From Pholiota molesta (taxonomy: Eukaryota; Basidiomycota; Agaricomycetes; Agaricales; Strophariaceae): 64,000 nucleotides of DNA. Below, in pieces: positions 10,561 through 21,682 of the stretch (position 1 is its first letter; every line of letters begins with the position of its first letter). Position numbers and translations under genes: made by a program. Under the pieces are notes generated by a model that made no database searches, was not told the origin of the DNA, and was given only the letters and a program-made list of their open reading frames with translations. The stretch spans positions 930,001-994,000 of the forward strand of contig JACGCK010000002.1 of NCBI GenBank assembly GCA_014925825.1, read 5' to 3'.

Positions 10561-13500
10561 ATAAGATGAAGCCCTAATTAAAGAATCGTCTTAGTGTCCT
10601 AGGTAGAGCCTATCCAAAGGTGTGGTGTCGCGCTGGTCAGAGATGTGCAGCTGGGGCTGCAGGGCGTCGCCTGGCGTGGGGGAAGGAAGGGGGAATATTG
10701 CGTGACACTATATCATCGTGACAGATCGCTCCTTGCTTCCCCAGAGTCTCACGTGAGCAGCACGTCACACGCGACCCTAATGCCTCGGGATATGTTTTCT
10801 ACTGCTCCCCTTCAAACCATTTCTATGTTTTCTGAGAATGCTGCCCGCCTAGAACTTTGAAACATCGCATAAGTTCTTCGGATCTACTCTCTACCTTGAT
10901 GCGTGTCTTCAAACCTAACGCCCTGAAATTCTTAATTTTTTGCCTCACAGATAGCTCCACCGGAGCTCGCTTTCCAGCAAGAAGCGGAATTCAACTGTGT
11001 AGAACAGCTTTAGCCTACCTTCAGCCAATGCTGCTGCGGTGTGTTTATGGGCCAAGGCTATAATTACATTCTATGATTATACAACTTACTCAGACACATC
11101 CAGATCAATGTTCTTAAAGTCTCCCTGGTGCCTCTTTCCATGAACGGTCTCACAGAATACTCTTTTGGTAATTTCGTTCTGACACTTGGTATCTGTGGGC
11201 ATTCAAATCTAACATATCTGCTTATCGTCGGCGCCAATTTCTGGATGCTATTCTCGTCCTAATCCTGTGCCATTCCAAGAAGAATATCTGCCAAAGACAT
11301 ACGCCTCGGACTCTTGTGTGGACTATAAACGCCACCTCTCGCATTTAGTTTTCGGCGCTTGGGTAATTTATCGATACACATGATCCATCGTTGTCCTTCT
11401 TGTGGGGAACCCCCTCGCCTGTCTATCTAGGATTTCCTATCCAGTGATAGTTATTCTAGTGTCATTACCCCTGCTGCGAGCCATTTCCTGTCATTCCCCG
11501 CGCTCATTACGCATCTGGCCACTGCTTCCCGAAGGAAAACCGTTTCCAGCTCTAATAGGATGCCCAGAATAAGCTCGACAGTTCAAACCACGCCTCTTCA
11601 TTCCGCCCACTATTCAATTGTTACGGCGCTATTATTGATGTTCATCTGGACGTCTTTCTGGCATTGAGAACGATACACTGCGAAGGCAGGCAGTGCATAC
11701 GTTGATCTATATTCGGAACAGATTAGATTTGCAACGTGCCCTTGCCAAGTTACTCCCTTATCTGCAACGTTTAACCCAGTGGCCTGGCTCGTCGCGGTGC
11801 CCCCGATTTTTTGTTTCTCCGACGACAGGCAATCCTCTGTGGACCTTACTATCCATTCTGGGGACTCCCCATCTGGGCTTCCTCTGTCTAGTCCAACCAT
11901 GAGGCCTTGCCGATCCTCCGCTTGCGGGGATGAATTGTTCGCCATCGCTCCTTTCCCACTGTGCTGTGAACTCCAACGACATAGACTATGGATTTACTTG
12001 CCATCGGTGGCTGTACACTGTGGCGCATTAAAGTTTTCGTTAACGTGCTTTATCCTCTTTGCCTCCAATTACGCTAGTGCACGGTCGCCGCTGCATGTCC
12101 TTGTATTGGGAACAAATGGTGACGCCGACTCTCACGATATGTGGCGGCGCCCGACGGTGAGCGCGGGAAGTCAGTCATCGGATTACTTTGTTCCCACTCC
12201 GGGACATTAAATGATTAATTGCACCATCATGATTCGGGATGGGTCACTGATGGTCACTGATGGCGGTCGTAGGCCAAAACATCTGGCCACAGTCTCAGAG
12301 GACGGCCTGTGATACTTCATGAAACCGATGTTGAACGTGAATTTACTGATTGATCTGGAGGTTACCATCCCCCATCGACAATTCAGGGATTCTCTGGGGA
12401 TTCTCTGTCGGCCTCTCCGCTTCCGGCTATGGAATCAATTGATGTCACGCAGCTCCGATGCTCTCACGTTTTATCTTTCCTTCGATAACCCACTATTAGT
12501 CTGTTCTCAAGATGGTCTGTCCGGAAACAAATTGGGTTACTCAGAGCTTGAAACGAGTCATTATTCTCCGTAACAGGGTTGGACGAGCCTTCAAGGTCCT
12601 GTGTCAAGGACTGTGTCGCAGTTGCGGCGACCTAAGGCCTATGTACCGTTCCGGGAGAATTCAAGACAACTTAGATCCAGAAGTGGTCAAAGGGCTTTTA
12701 TCAACGGTTACGAAAATATCACGAGCGGCTATAGATGCTGTAACGTCGGTCAGTACATGATATACCGGGGGGTGTGCACGCAAGGGGGCCCGACGCCCCT
12801 CCAGATGATTTTCTGTGACCTTGCATTCGCGAGACCAGATGGACCTTTAATTTTTATTATAATAGGACTATGTACAGAGTTGCATTCGAATCAAGAGAGT
12901 TCTTATGTTTTCTGATAGCTGCTTGTGCTTCCTTGTACATGAATAGTAATGCAGATGCCATTGAGGCCGAAATGAAACGCTTCTACGGAGAAACAGCTAA
13001 ATCCATGTACCCAATTATTTCACTTGTGTTTCGAACTGTGGAAAACTTGGGCCAAGATTGCGGGATGATACCTCGATAAGTAGGTTTTGTATAGGATAGG
13101 CTTGCTGGGACGCAAATGCCTCAGATCCTGATGTTGCAGACGATTTGAGAACTATGATTACCGCTATAGACACGAGGCATGAAAGTCGCGAGGCGCGCGA
13201 GCGACAGTATCGATGTCCATTTTATCGATGTTAATATGATGTTCCTATCCAGTGTCCGTCTCAGCCTAGAACCTGAGACTTTGCCGGATGTCAGTAAACC
13301 AAGCAAACGCGAGTGTTCGAGTAGGACGCGGTTCGACCTTCGGGATTCTAGCGCTTTCAAAGCGTCCCAGCAAATCAATGCGTAGTGCGAGGCGTTGAAA
13401 CACAGCTTCTTTCGCAAGCGAGCCATAACAATGCGTTATACACGTGTATGTTACCAACAAGTTCTTTCAAATCCATCGATGACTTGACATGTCAATGGCA

Positions 13501-13573
13501 ATTCAGAAATTGTTTTGCCTACTTCGTAGCTAGAAAGTCGTCGGCGATAGTATCAATCCTTCGGATAGGATTT
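10561..13573. other. gene-poor region, possible decayed sequence
   Basis: No exon chain could be supported on either strand. Short plausible pieces occur, for example an amphipathic stretch on the plus strand near 11235-11340 (FLDAILVLILCHSKK), and an open frame at 12870-13079, but they have no connected exons. The second 22-nt element lies at 11769-11790. CACGTG hexamers occur near 10750 and 13441. The region may hold remains of older genes. Confidence 0.4.
11769..11790 (+). repeat. 22-nt repeated element, copy 2
   Basis: It differs from 8825-8846 at one base. The following 50 nt are loosely alignable (T-run, then a TCCG and an AATC..TCTG segment), which suggests a wider degenerate duplication rather than chance. 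Confidence 0.5.
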
Positions 13574-14506
13574 CTATGAACCTAAGACAAGCAGCTGACA
13601 ATTCATCCTGCATACTAAAATGAAGTCAGATAGGCAATAGATGTTTGGACCGTTCTCGCTTGGGATCTGGGTGGCACGCGGTGGACACTTTCGACTGAAT
13701 TTCACCCACCCATTGATTCTCAATGCCGAATTCCTATTGAACGGCTCGTCGAGGATAGAATTCCGGCTTCTTGAAAAGAAGAACCAAATTATAAATCTAG
13801 AACTATGAGCGGTTAGGTACAGAGTATCTGGGCAAGTAGATGGATGACTCGAGAGCAGAGAGTAAGACAAGACCCGGGGCGCAGGCAAAACGTAAGATCC
13901 CTTCATATCCAGCAGTCCTTCATGTGCACCGCCCTCGTCCAGCAGCTTCGTCAGAGGCATCTCATCAAGAAACGCGCTGCTTCTTGCTCGGGTGGGCGGG
14001 TGCAGAAGGTCGGAACCAAGCTTTGGCGCCTGTGGGGTTGTCGGAGCTCCCTCTCCCCTCTTCATACGGGTGGTTGTATAGCTAGATACATTTTGCGCAG
14101 CGATGAACGCGTGACCCGACCCGCACGAGACAAAGAAAGAAATGGTCGTTTTGCATTCGTCAAGAATCATAATTATTCGTGGGTCCTTCGTAAAGGAAGT
14201 TTGCTGGGTGAGGGGTGTGATGGTGTGGGGTAAAGTATATGTCGCATCTTGAGATATCAATAGCTTCATCGCGAAAGAGCCGGTTGGATTTCCTCGCCCC
14301 CTCGTCCTTTCTCGTCGAACAGCAGCAGTATTGACGAAAATAGAATTAGACCAAGATATCAAAAAAGGAATGTGTCCATGGAATATGCAAAATTGGGGCA
14401 AACATGTGTCCGAGACATATTGGTTGTAGGATAGGATCCTCCTGGGATATCTATTTTTTGTCCTTCGAGGAGCAGCACGATGGGACGATAGACGATCGTC
14501 GATCAA
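13574..14506 (-). other. Long open frame of doubtful coding value
   Basis: A 310-codon open frame without introns begins about 360 nt downstream of the bHLH2 stop on the same strand. Its composition is not protein-like (patchy Ser/Arg/Pro, no domain, no repeat, no hydrophobic pattern), and its neighbours are all intron-rich. It may be the 3' flank of bHLH2 or a non-coding transcript. Confidence 0.15.
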
Positions 14507-14870
14507 CGAGATTGCGTGTGATCATTAAAGATTTCGCATGTTGCAGTCGTTCTGTCCGTATCGCAGGCAGCAGGCAACGTCGAGTCGCCGAGTTTTTTCC
14601 TCTCACAGGAAGCAGGGGCACAATATCGATATGACGGAAAGCGCCAAACGCACGGCGTTGACTCGGCATCTCCGTACTGTAGGACCCTGCTAATGGACGG
14701 GAAAAACAAGGATTAAAGTATAGAACCATTCCTCCGAGTGGATTGCCGCAGAAAATAAGAATGTAAATGTGGTAAGAAGATGGCAATGGATATGAAAGGA
14801 AAAAAAGGGAGGATAGAGTAAGATGTGAAATTGGAAGCAGTATGTTGATTCAACGCGGAGGACACGTGTT

Positions 14871-15946
14871 TCAATGACCACCTTCTGAGGCGGATGGGCT
14901 TGAATGTTCAGAGGGTGGCTGTTGCCCGTGGACCGACGCAAGAGAGTGACTAGGAGGAGCACTGGCATCCGGAGTAGGGGATGTCGTCCTACCCATCGCG
15001 TTTTCGGGAGAAGGAGTGCCTTCGGTGCTAAGGGAAATCTTCTCATTCAGAATACGAAGCCTCTTGGCCTCGGCCTCGACCGACGCCAGTTTTTCTATGA
15101 TAGCCTTTTTTTCGTTCTCGAGCAGTATAATATAATTAGTCGCTAAAGGAGGCATCTGTGAGCGAGGATTGTAAAGTATTGGAAAATAGTTCCTACCTCG
15201 TTCCAATAACGAAACTTTGCTGCTCTTTTGATTGGACACAGGCAGGGCATCTTTGAGTTTGGCGTAGCCTTCGCGAAGTTCATCGCGTCGACGTTGCTCG
15301 GCTTCGATACGCTGGCGCCTGGTGGCCTCTTTGCGTGTGTTGGCAAGATTCTCTACGTATGAAATGCCCATGTCGTCGTCGTCTGAATCTTGGGAGCGAC
15401 TGCGTCTACGTCCGGAAGAACTGGTTGGCGAAGGGGTTGGATGATAGCGATTGTCCCTACGGTGCACAAGAGAATGTCCTCTGGAAGAAGATGGCGAATT
15501 TGCACCACTACTGTTGGAATGGTGGTATATTCCGTCTCCTGATGTGTCTGATCCGGAAAGAGGTGGAGAGAGAGGGTCATACATTTCAGGGGAAGGGGGT
15601 GGAGGTGAATTAGCCAACGGCAGGGAACCATGAGGCGGTGAGGTAGAAAACACGCCTGCTGATTGGTACTGATGTTGCTGCAATCCTAGTGTGTTTAGAT
15701 TGTGGTAGGGTTGGTGCTGCATATCCGGCACAATCTGGGCTAAAAGCACAAACGAACGATTATCAGATCGACACGCGTAACGGCGTTGGCGACGAGTGAG
15801 AACATACTGCGCGCACCCGCGTGCTGCATCTGGGCAGGATAGGTGTTGTAGCCGATCCCATAGCCAGGGTCTTGGTCGCCCGAATAGAAATACGGCGCTT
15901 GGGGGTTGATTGCATTGTCGTCGTTCATGCCTGGATGCTGCTCCAT
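14871..15946 (-). CDS. bHLH transcription factor 2
   Basis: Three exons (15946-15808, 15739-15197, 15142-14871) join in phase to give an intact 317-residue protein. The start is MEQHPGMNDDNAINPQ. The middle is Ser/Pro-rich with an acidic patch (SQDSDDDDMG). The bHLH region has the basic segment RRQRIEAEQRRRDELREGY, loop LPVSNQKSSKVS, helix 2 LLERATNYIILLENEK and a coiled-coil extension; the C-terminal 60 residues are Ser/Pro-rich. It should bind E-boxes as a dimer, perhaps with bHLH1. The last intron splits helix 2 at the same residue and phase as in bHLH1. A CACGTG E-box lies at 14863-14868, just past the stop codon. It diverges from the Ser/Pro-rich gene at 16867. Confidence 0.9.
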
Positions 15947-16866
15947 TGGTGTGTCGTGCGGAATCGTGTTGATAGTCGTAGAAAGAGGTCGTGAACGGAA
16001 AAGAAGAGAAGAAAAAAGGAAAAACAATGGGAAGGCAAGAAGGGACCGCCGGAAGAGTCCAAACTCAAGAACCAACGATTGCGCGCCACTAGCCTTTGGC
16101 CCAGAACCTTGTTTGGCACAATCCTCAACATCAATCCGAATCCCCGCTGACATCTCTCCTCCGCTTGACATTTGGCAACCATTTTATTCTACGTCCAGCC
16201 CCCGCTCTTCCTCGTGTAGACAGTGAACACCCGAGCCTGCATATGTTTTAACTCCCAGAGTACTGACTGGGTGCTTGATAGTGTAACTTGATAAAGTTTG
16301 TAACCGCGACAGAACAAAATTCCGTCTCCCATAGGCAGCTCTCTATTTATCTATGCCGATAATAAATGCCCTTTGAATGGCCTTGTACTCTCGGGGCGCG
16401 ATTGCCTGTGAAGCCATGACGCGAATTGCGTTGAAGCCTCCTGCGCGGTCCGGGTGCCAGTTCTGGGGAGAATTGCCGAATTGGGCGATATATTCTCACC
16501 CCCAAGAGGCATGGTCCACGGGGAGAATGATCGTGACCCGTTTCTTGTCCGTCTCGCTGCTCGTCGATCTGCCCGACCAGCGCAAGGACATAGACCGCGC
16601 TGAGTGCATTCGCTCAGCCCCTTTTGGTTTACGATCACGACAGCCACGGTTCAACTATCAACGTCAACGACTATTCTTATCCTCTGTTTTGTTGATTAGT
16701 GAGTTCCAGCTTTCAACCAACTCTTGATGTGTCGTTAATGATTTTTATCTCTAGACCAGAACCAATGTTTCAACATTGCATATAACGCACCTCTCGTCGT
16801 ATACTACAGGCAGCGGCATCTTTTCACTCAGCATAGAACCCAGACGACTCTCGACGTACATTCATT
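15947..16866. promoter_or_regulatory. Divergent promoter region between bHLH2 and the Ser/Pro-rich gene
   Basis: A 920-bp head-to-head interval. It contains a small minus-strand open frame with one internal TGA (16343-16591) and a weak relative of the 22-nt element at 16245-16270. Confidence 0.4.
16343..16591 (-). CDS. Possible small gene or relic with an in-frame TGA
   Basis: Reading down from an ATG at 16591, 31 sense codons (beginning MSLRWSGRSTSSETDKKR and ending HASWG) lead to a TGA at 16496-16498. The same frame then continues for 50 residues (starting EYIAQFGNS, later NWHPDRAGG and ending IGIDK) to TAG at 16343-16345. The downstream half looks like real protein (Trp, His, Pro, Asp and aromatic residues well spread). 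The TGA overlaps a GTGAGA donor-like site after a G-run, so a short intron plus a miscounted G-run is possible. I do not recognise the family. It may be a complete small gene, the last exons of a larger one, or a relic. Confidence 0.4.
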
Positions 16867-19800
16867 ATGCCAAACACCACGAAAGAGAATGGCAATCCGA
16901 CGCCGCGAGCTTCTCATTTGTCGCCCACATCTACATCTGCTAGCACTCTATCTCCAACATGGAGGCCTCCGAAGTCACCCCTTGCTCCCCATCGATTAGC
17001 CAAACTAGCAAACGCTCTCGGCGTCTCAACTCCAGCTCCCGCAGGCGCTCCCTATCTATCACGTTCTTTTTCCGAGTCTGCAAGTACTGTTGACCATGCG
17101 AGACGGTCGCCGACACCCTCTTCGGCCATGTCTTCATCCATGGGCTTCTCATCGCATTCAAGCACCCCACAAACCTCGAAATTCTTGCTTCATGTCGTCC
17201 CTCCGTTGCATCTACCGCATGATTCCAATACAGGCGACGATATGAAAACCGTTCCACCGCCAAATACGCCAGGATACCACACGCAATTTCGCCGCGGCAC
17301 GCTCGTCCCTGTGCATTCGACGCTGCAGGCGCAATTAGGGGCTATCGCAAGGGAATACGCCTTGCCCAGTTCAGCAGGCCTCATACTATATTTGGTAACT
17401 ACACCAGCACCGCAAAGCCCCGCCCTGCAATCATTTGACGCCATGGACGAGCCCGGACCCCGCTTGTCAGAGGATATTTGGAAGCACCTCTGGACGCGGG
17501 TTTTACGAACGGAACAGCGAGACGACGGGCTCCTCATGCCATCACGAAGCCCGACCCCACAGACCCCCCATACGCCCCGCTCGCCTCTGATGCTACGCCT
17601 GGCGCCGGCTGCCCGGTCCACACCCTTTTTGCCGCAGGAGCAGACGGCGCATCCGCGTCCGTTCATTTCATCACCCGCAGAACCGCCGCCGCATGCGCCA
17701 CAAGCCACCTATCCGACCACAACTGCGCCTTCAACGCCAACGTCCGTATCCGACCGGCAGTCGAATAATAAATCCGCCCCGCCCTCGTCGACATCCGTCT
17801 CCCAATCCGAGCCAGGCACGCCCGATACTTCCGTCGAGGACATGGTTCAGCGCGCCAATTTCCTCGATCTGCCTGGCCTCAATTCGCCGTCGCTGATTCC
17901 GATTCTGGCAAGGTTGAGTTCGATATCGATCGTAGGAAAGCAGCATGGTATGAGCCTTGGGTGCGTAGTCGAAAGGTTAACCATGCCAAGCGGACGGAAA
18001 GCAGGAAGAGCAATAGACGTCAGGAGTCTGGAAGTGGGGATGAACCGGCGCCTAGAGAGCATGTACCCATTGAGCTACTGACTGGCAAGAAGAAACGGGA
18101 CGATCCGTTCGGGTTGAAGACGGAGCCGCAGGGAGATGAGGGTGGCTATGCACGTTTGTCAGAGTCACCAGACGACTCGGACAGCGACTCGGATATCGAA
18201 GATCTCGGCGAAGACGCCACTGCCAGAGTATCTGCAAGTTTAGTCGGCGGTAAGGACCCTCTGGGTGACGTATTTGGGACAGACGCCGATGCGTGGGCGG
18301 AAATACGGGCAGAGGGTGGCCCGCCGCACAAATACAACAACCCCAATGTCGTCAATCTAGCGTTGACCGCGGCCGAACTCGACATGCTGCCGAGCGAGGA
18401 GTTTGTAGAGCACGACGACGATACGAAATCGACAAAAGAGGAGGATGAGGTCTTTGAGATGCTCGATATGATGGGCAAGCCCAATCTGGTGGTATCTATA
18501 CCCTCAGCTGCAAAGGATCCTATCAAACGTTCCTCCTCGCCCTCAAGCCGAAAAATCCCTCCGCCTCTGATGCTGAGATCGAAGGACAAGGCCGTTGAGG
18601 TGGCTGCGCTCAATGGACGAAACCCGTCAGTGGATTCGCTGCGGCTGGCGTATTTGGGTGGGATGTCGGAGCTTGATAATGACGACGCAGATGATCTTGG
18701 AGAATATACGACGCGTCTGCGTCGCCCGTCCGAGTCAGAAAAACGCGTCGGGGCTGTATTTGACGACCTTGACCTTGGGTTGGAGCTTACCGAAGATGTA
18801 TGTGGTTTTTATTCTCAGAAATGTCAAAGGGTGCTGGACTAATTTTTTTTGTCAATTTAGTTTGACGACAATGATCCTAATGATCGACGTAGAAGTCAGT
18901 ATCTTATGAGCGCACAACTTGACGCGATTGAGAAGGTGTGTTGTAGTCTTTCTCTATTGAAGGGCCTAGCTGATCTCTTTGCAGACCATGGCTTCTCTAT
19001 CTCCTCGTTTCATGACGACCAGTTTACAGGAAGACCACAATCTGAGCTTCAACTCAGCGACGCTCTCTCCAAGTACGCCGGCCAATTTGTCATTGTCATC
19101 TGGAAGAAATTCCGACTTCTTCCCCCCGCCATCACCGAGATTACCTCAGCATCCCGACCCAGAGGATGAACCGTAAGGCTTTTTTTCTTGTTTAGTTGAA
19201 GTCTTCTAATTTTTTTAAATAGCTCCTTGGCTGGGCAAAGTTGGCCGGCTGTTCCTTTCTCGTCGATCAAGGAAAGAGATGCGTTGCCTGCGAAAGACGC
19301 ACCTCCTTCGCCTCCGCGCTTAGCTCTCAATGGCGTTTCGACAATGGCTCCGAAGTCGTACATGCCCACCACCCGTAATACGGAAAGTGGACCTACGGAA
19401 AGCGAGCGTCGGAAAAAGGAGCTCGAGGATGAAGAGGCTTTGTATAACCCTTCGAATTTCAAAAAGGAGAATAATTCGCCCATGGAATCTCCGATTATTC
19501 CCTTGTCTCCAGATCCATTTGGGCGACACCCATCGACTCCAGAGCCGCCTGCATTTCAGGGTTCTGGAGCTCAGTGGGATACGATGACCATTGGCAAAGG
19601 GCAAACTCTTCCAGAACAGTCAACCCCGCCTCCCGTGCAAGGGCGAGCACGCTCGGGTACTACTACCAGTCGTTTCTCCGCCGATTCTTTGAAGGCAGAT
19701 CCCGAACCCGCTGTCGTCACTGCAGCTGTCAAGACGTCGAACAGAGCCACGTTGATATCAGTGAAGAGTATCAAGAAGCTTTGGCGCAAGAGCAACAAGG

Positions 19801-21130
19801 CTTCGACCGCAGAGCCGATGCCTCCTTTATCAACATCAGCCTCGGGCAAATCGACTCCTACAGTACCTATTCGCCCAGAACGTCCTTCGGAAGAACAACT
19901 GTATCTTCCTGACGTGACGGACGGTCCTCTGCCAGTAACTTTGGGCGATTATCCCCAAATGTTCCACCACCTCCGCATAAATCACAAGACCAATTATACC
20001 CAGGACGACGTTCCATAGACCAGCAGAGCGGCCCTGCTCAGCAACCTGCGAACGTGGGACGTTTGTCCCCGATGATGCCCCATCTCCTCATCTTCCATCG
20101 CAAGAACAACTCTTCGCATCTCGTCGGCCTTCTCTCGATCAGCACAATGGTCCTCCGCCGGTGCCGACAAATGTTGGACGGTTGTCACCGCAGCTTATGC
20201 CTCCTCCAATGTCTTCACATTCTCTCGATCAATTGCTTCTGGAAGCCGGCCATCTCTGGAGAAACAAGGTCGCAGACCGTCACAGGATCAACAATTTATG
20301 CCGCCTCCGCCGCCACGGCCGCCACGCCAGCAGTCATTGGAGCAGTTCGTACCTCAACAACAAAATCCCCAACCGCAACCCTATGTTCCTCCACAGCAGC
20401 AACAACAATTCCAACAACTTTCTATCCCATCATACCCTGGCCGCAATCCTAACTCTGGCCCGATAATCACACCATACATGAAGGCTAGTAGAGCAGCGTC
20501 AAATTTAGACCGCCTTCATTTCGATCAAGAATCGCCTTATCCTACCCACCGTAGTAGCTCGATCAAACAATCGCCTCGTCCACCATCTCCACCCCCTTTA
20601 CCGCAATTCCTGAGCAAGAAAAAGCCCCTGATCAGGAGATAAATGGAGGACGCAAGTCAATACTGAGGTGGAAATCAGCAGCGAGTACAAGTAGCAACAG
20701 CAGTACACACTCGGAGCCTCAGCCTCGTGCAAGCTTGGATCGGTCGAATACTAACAGCAGTGGCGGCACCGGCGGCACTAGCGCACGGAGGACCAGCGGC
20801 GTTAATTATGGCTCGACACGTACTTCTGTAACCACTCCTGAGCTTCCGCCCAGTCCTCAAATACCCGGCCAGTTCGTCAAGAACGGTGGATTGGACCATC
20901 GGACATCGCAGAGATCGAAAATGACGACATCGTCGACGGAGTCATCGTATTCGCCGCCGCAGAGACAAAGCTCGCTCGGAGCAAGGTCGAATTCGCCTGA
21001 GAGATCGATGGCTTCATCCCGGGATTCGCATGGCTCGCGGCCCAGCTTCGACACATCCGGATTTGAGTTCGTCTCTCCAAAAGCTGACATGCTAAGCTAT
21101 CCATACAATACTCCTGATGAGGAAGGATAG
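16867..21130 (+). CDS. Large Ser/Pro-rich conserved fungal protein, function unknown
   Basis: Start ATG at 16867, stop TAG at 21128-21130, about 1,300 residues over at least four exons (introns near 18799-18860, 18936-18985 and 19173-19222). The N-terminal part is disordered Ser/Thr/Pro, then comes an ordered block with FRRGTLVPV, QAQLGAIAREYALPS and LILYLV, which I have a memory of in other fungal proteins of unknown role. A charged block follows (VEFDIDRRKAAWYEPWV). Later parts have acidic stretches (DDSDSDSDIEDLGED), SVKSIKKLWRKS, a NVGRLSP unit used twice, poly-Gln/Pro and KSILRWKS near the end. At least four frame changes coincide with C-runs (17899-17900, 19953-19956, 20067-20070, 20592-20596) and one more near 20215, so the gene is probably intact. 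Function is not assigned; it converges on the chitin synthase gene. Confidence 0.7.
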
Positions 21131-21682
21131 CTTACTTTGCTCCGGATTATCATACATCCATATTTTTTTTGCATTCTACATATTAACACATTCATACCCC
21201 ATATCTTCATGGATTTTTTTTTTTGCAGTGTAGTTTAGTCTTCATTAATAGTTATGTTCTTGGTTTTGCAGTCGCACGTTTTATTTTGTCCTTATACTTC
21301 GTTTCCTTTTTGGACCTTCTGGACTGCAATTCGTTAATCTTATATCCGCGATCCACACCAGTTCATGCCAAATCTAAAAGAGAATAGAGCGAGCGCCATG
21401 GAGCATATATATTTGAAACATATTAAAAGCCTCATAAGCAAATTTCAACCCGAACCGAAGTCAAAGGGCAAGAAAGGGTATGAAAGGAATCCCAATAACA
21501 GCAACGTGTAGCTAGATCGCGCAAAATCAATTTGCGAAGGGGGGGTCTTAAGGTAAGGTATAAAACTGGTACAGGTGAAATTTCCGAAAGATTGGTAGTG
21601 GGGCAGAAGTATTTATGAAGGCACCCTGATGAATAGTCCGAGATTACAGAGCGGGCAATGTGAAGAGTAGGCATCAATATGC

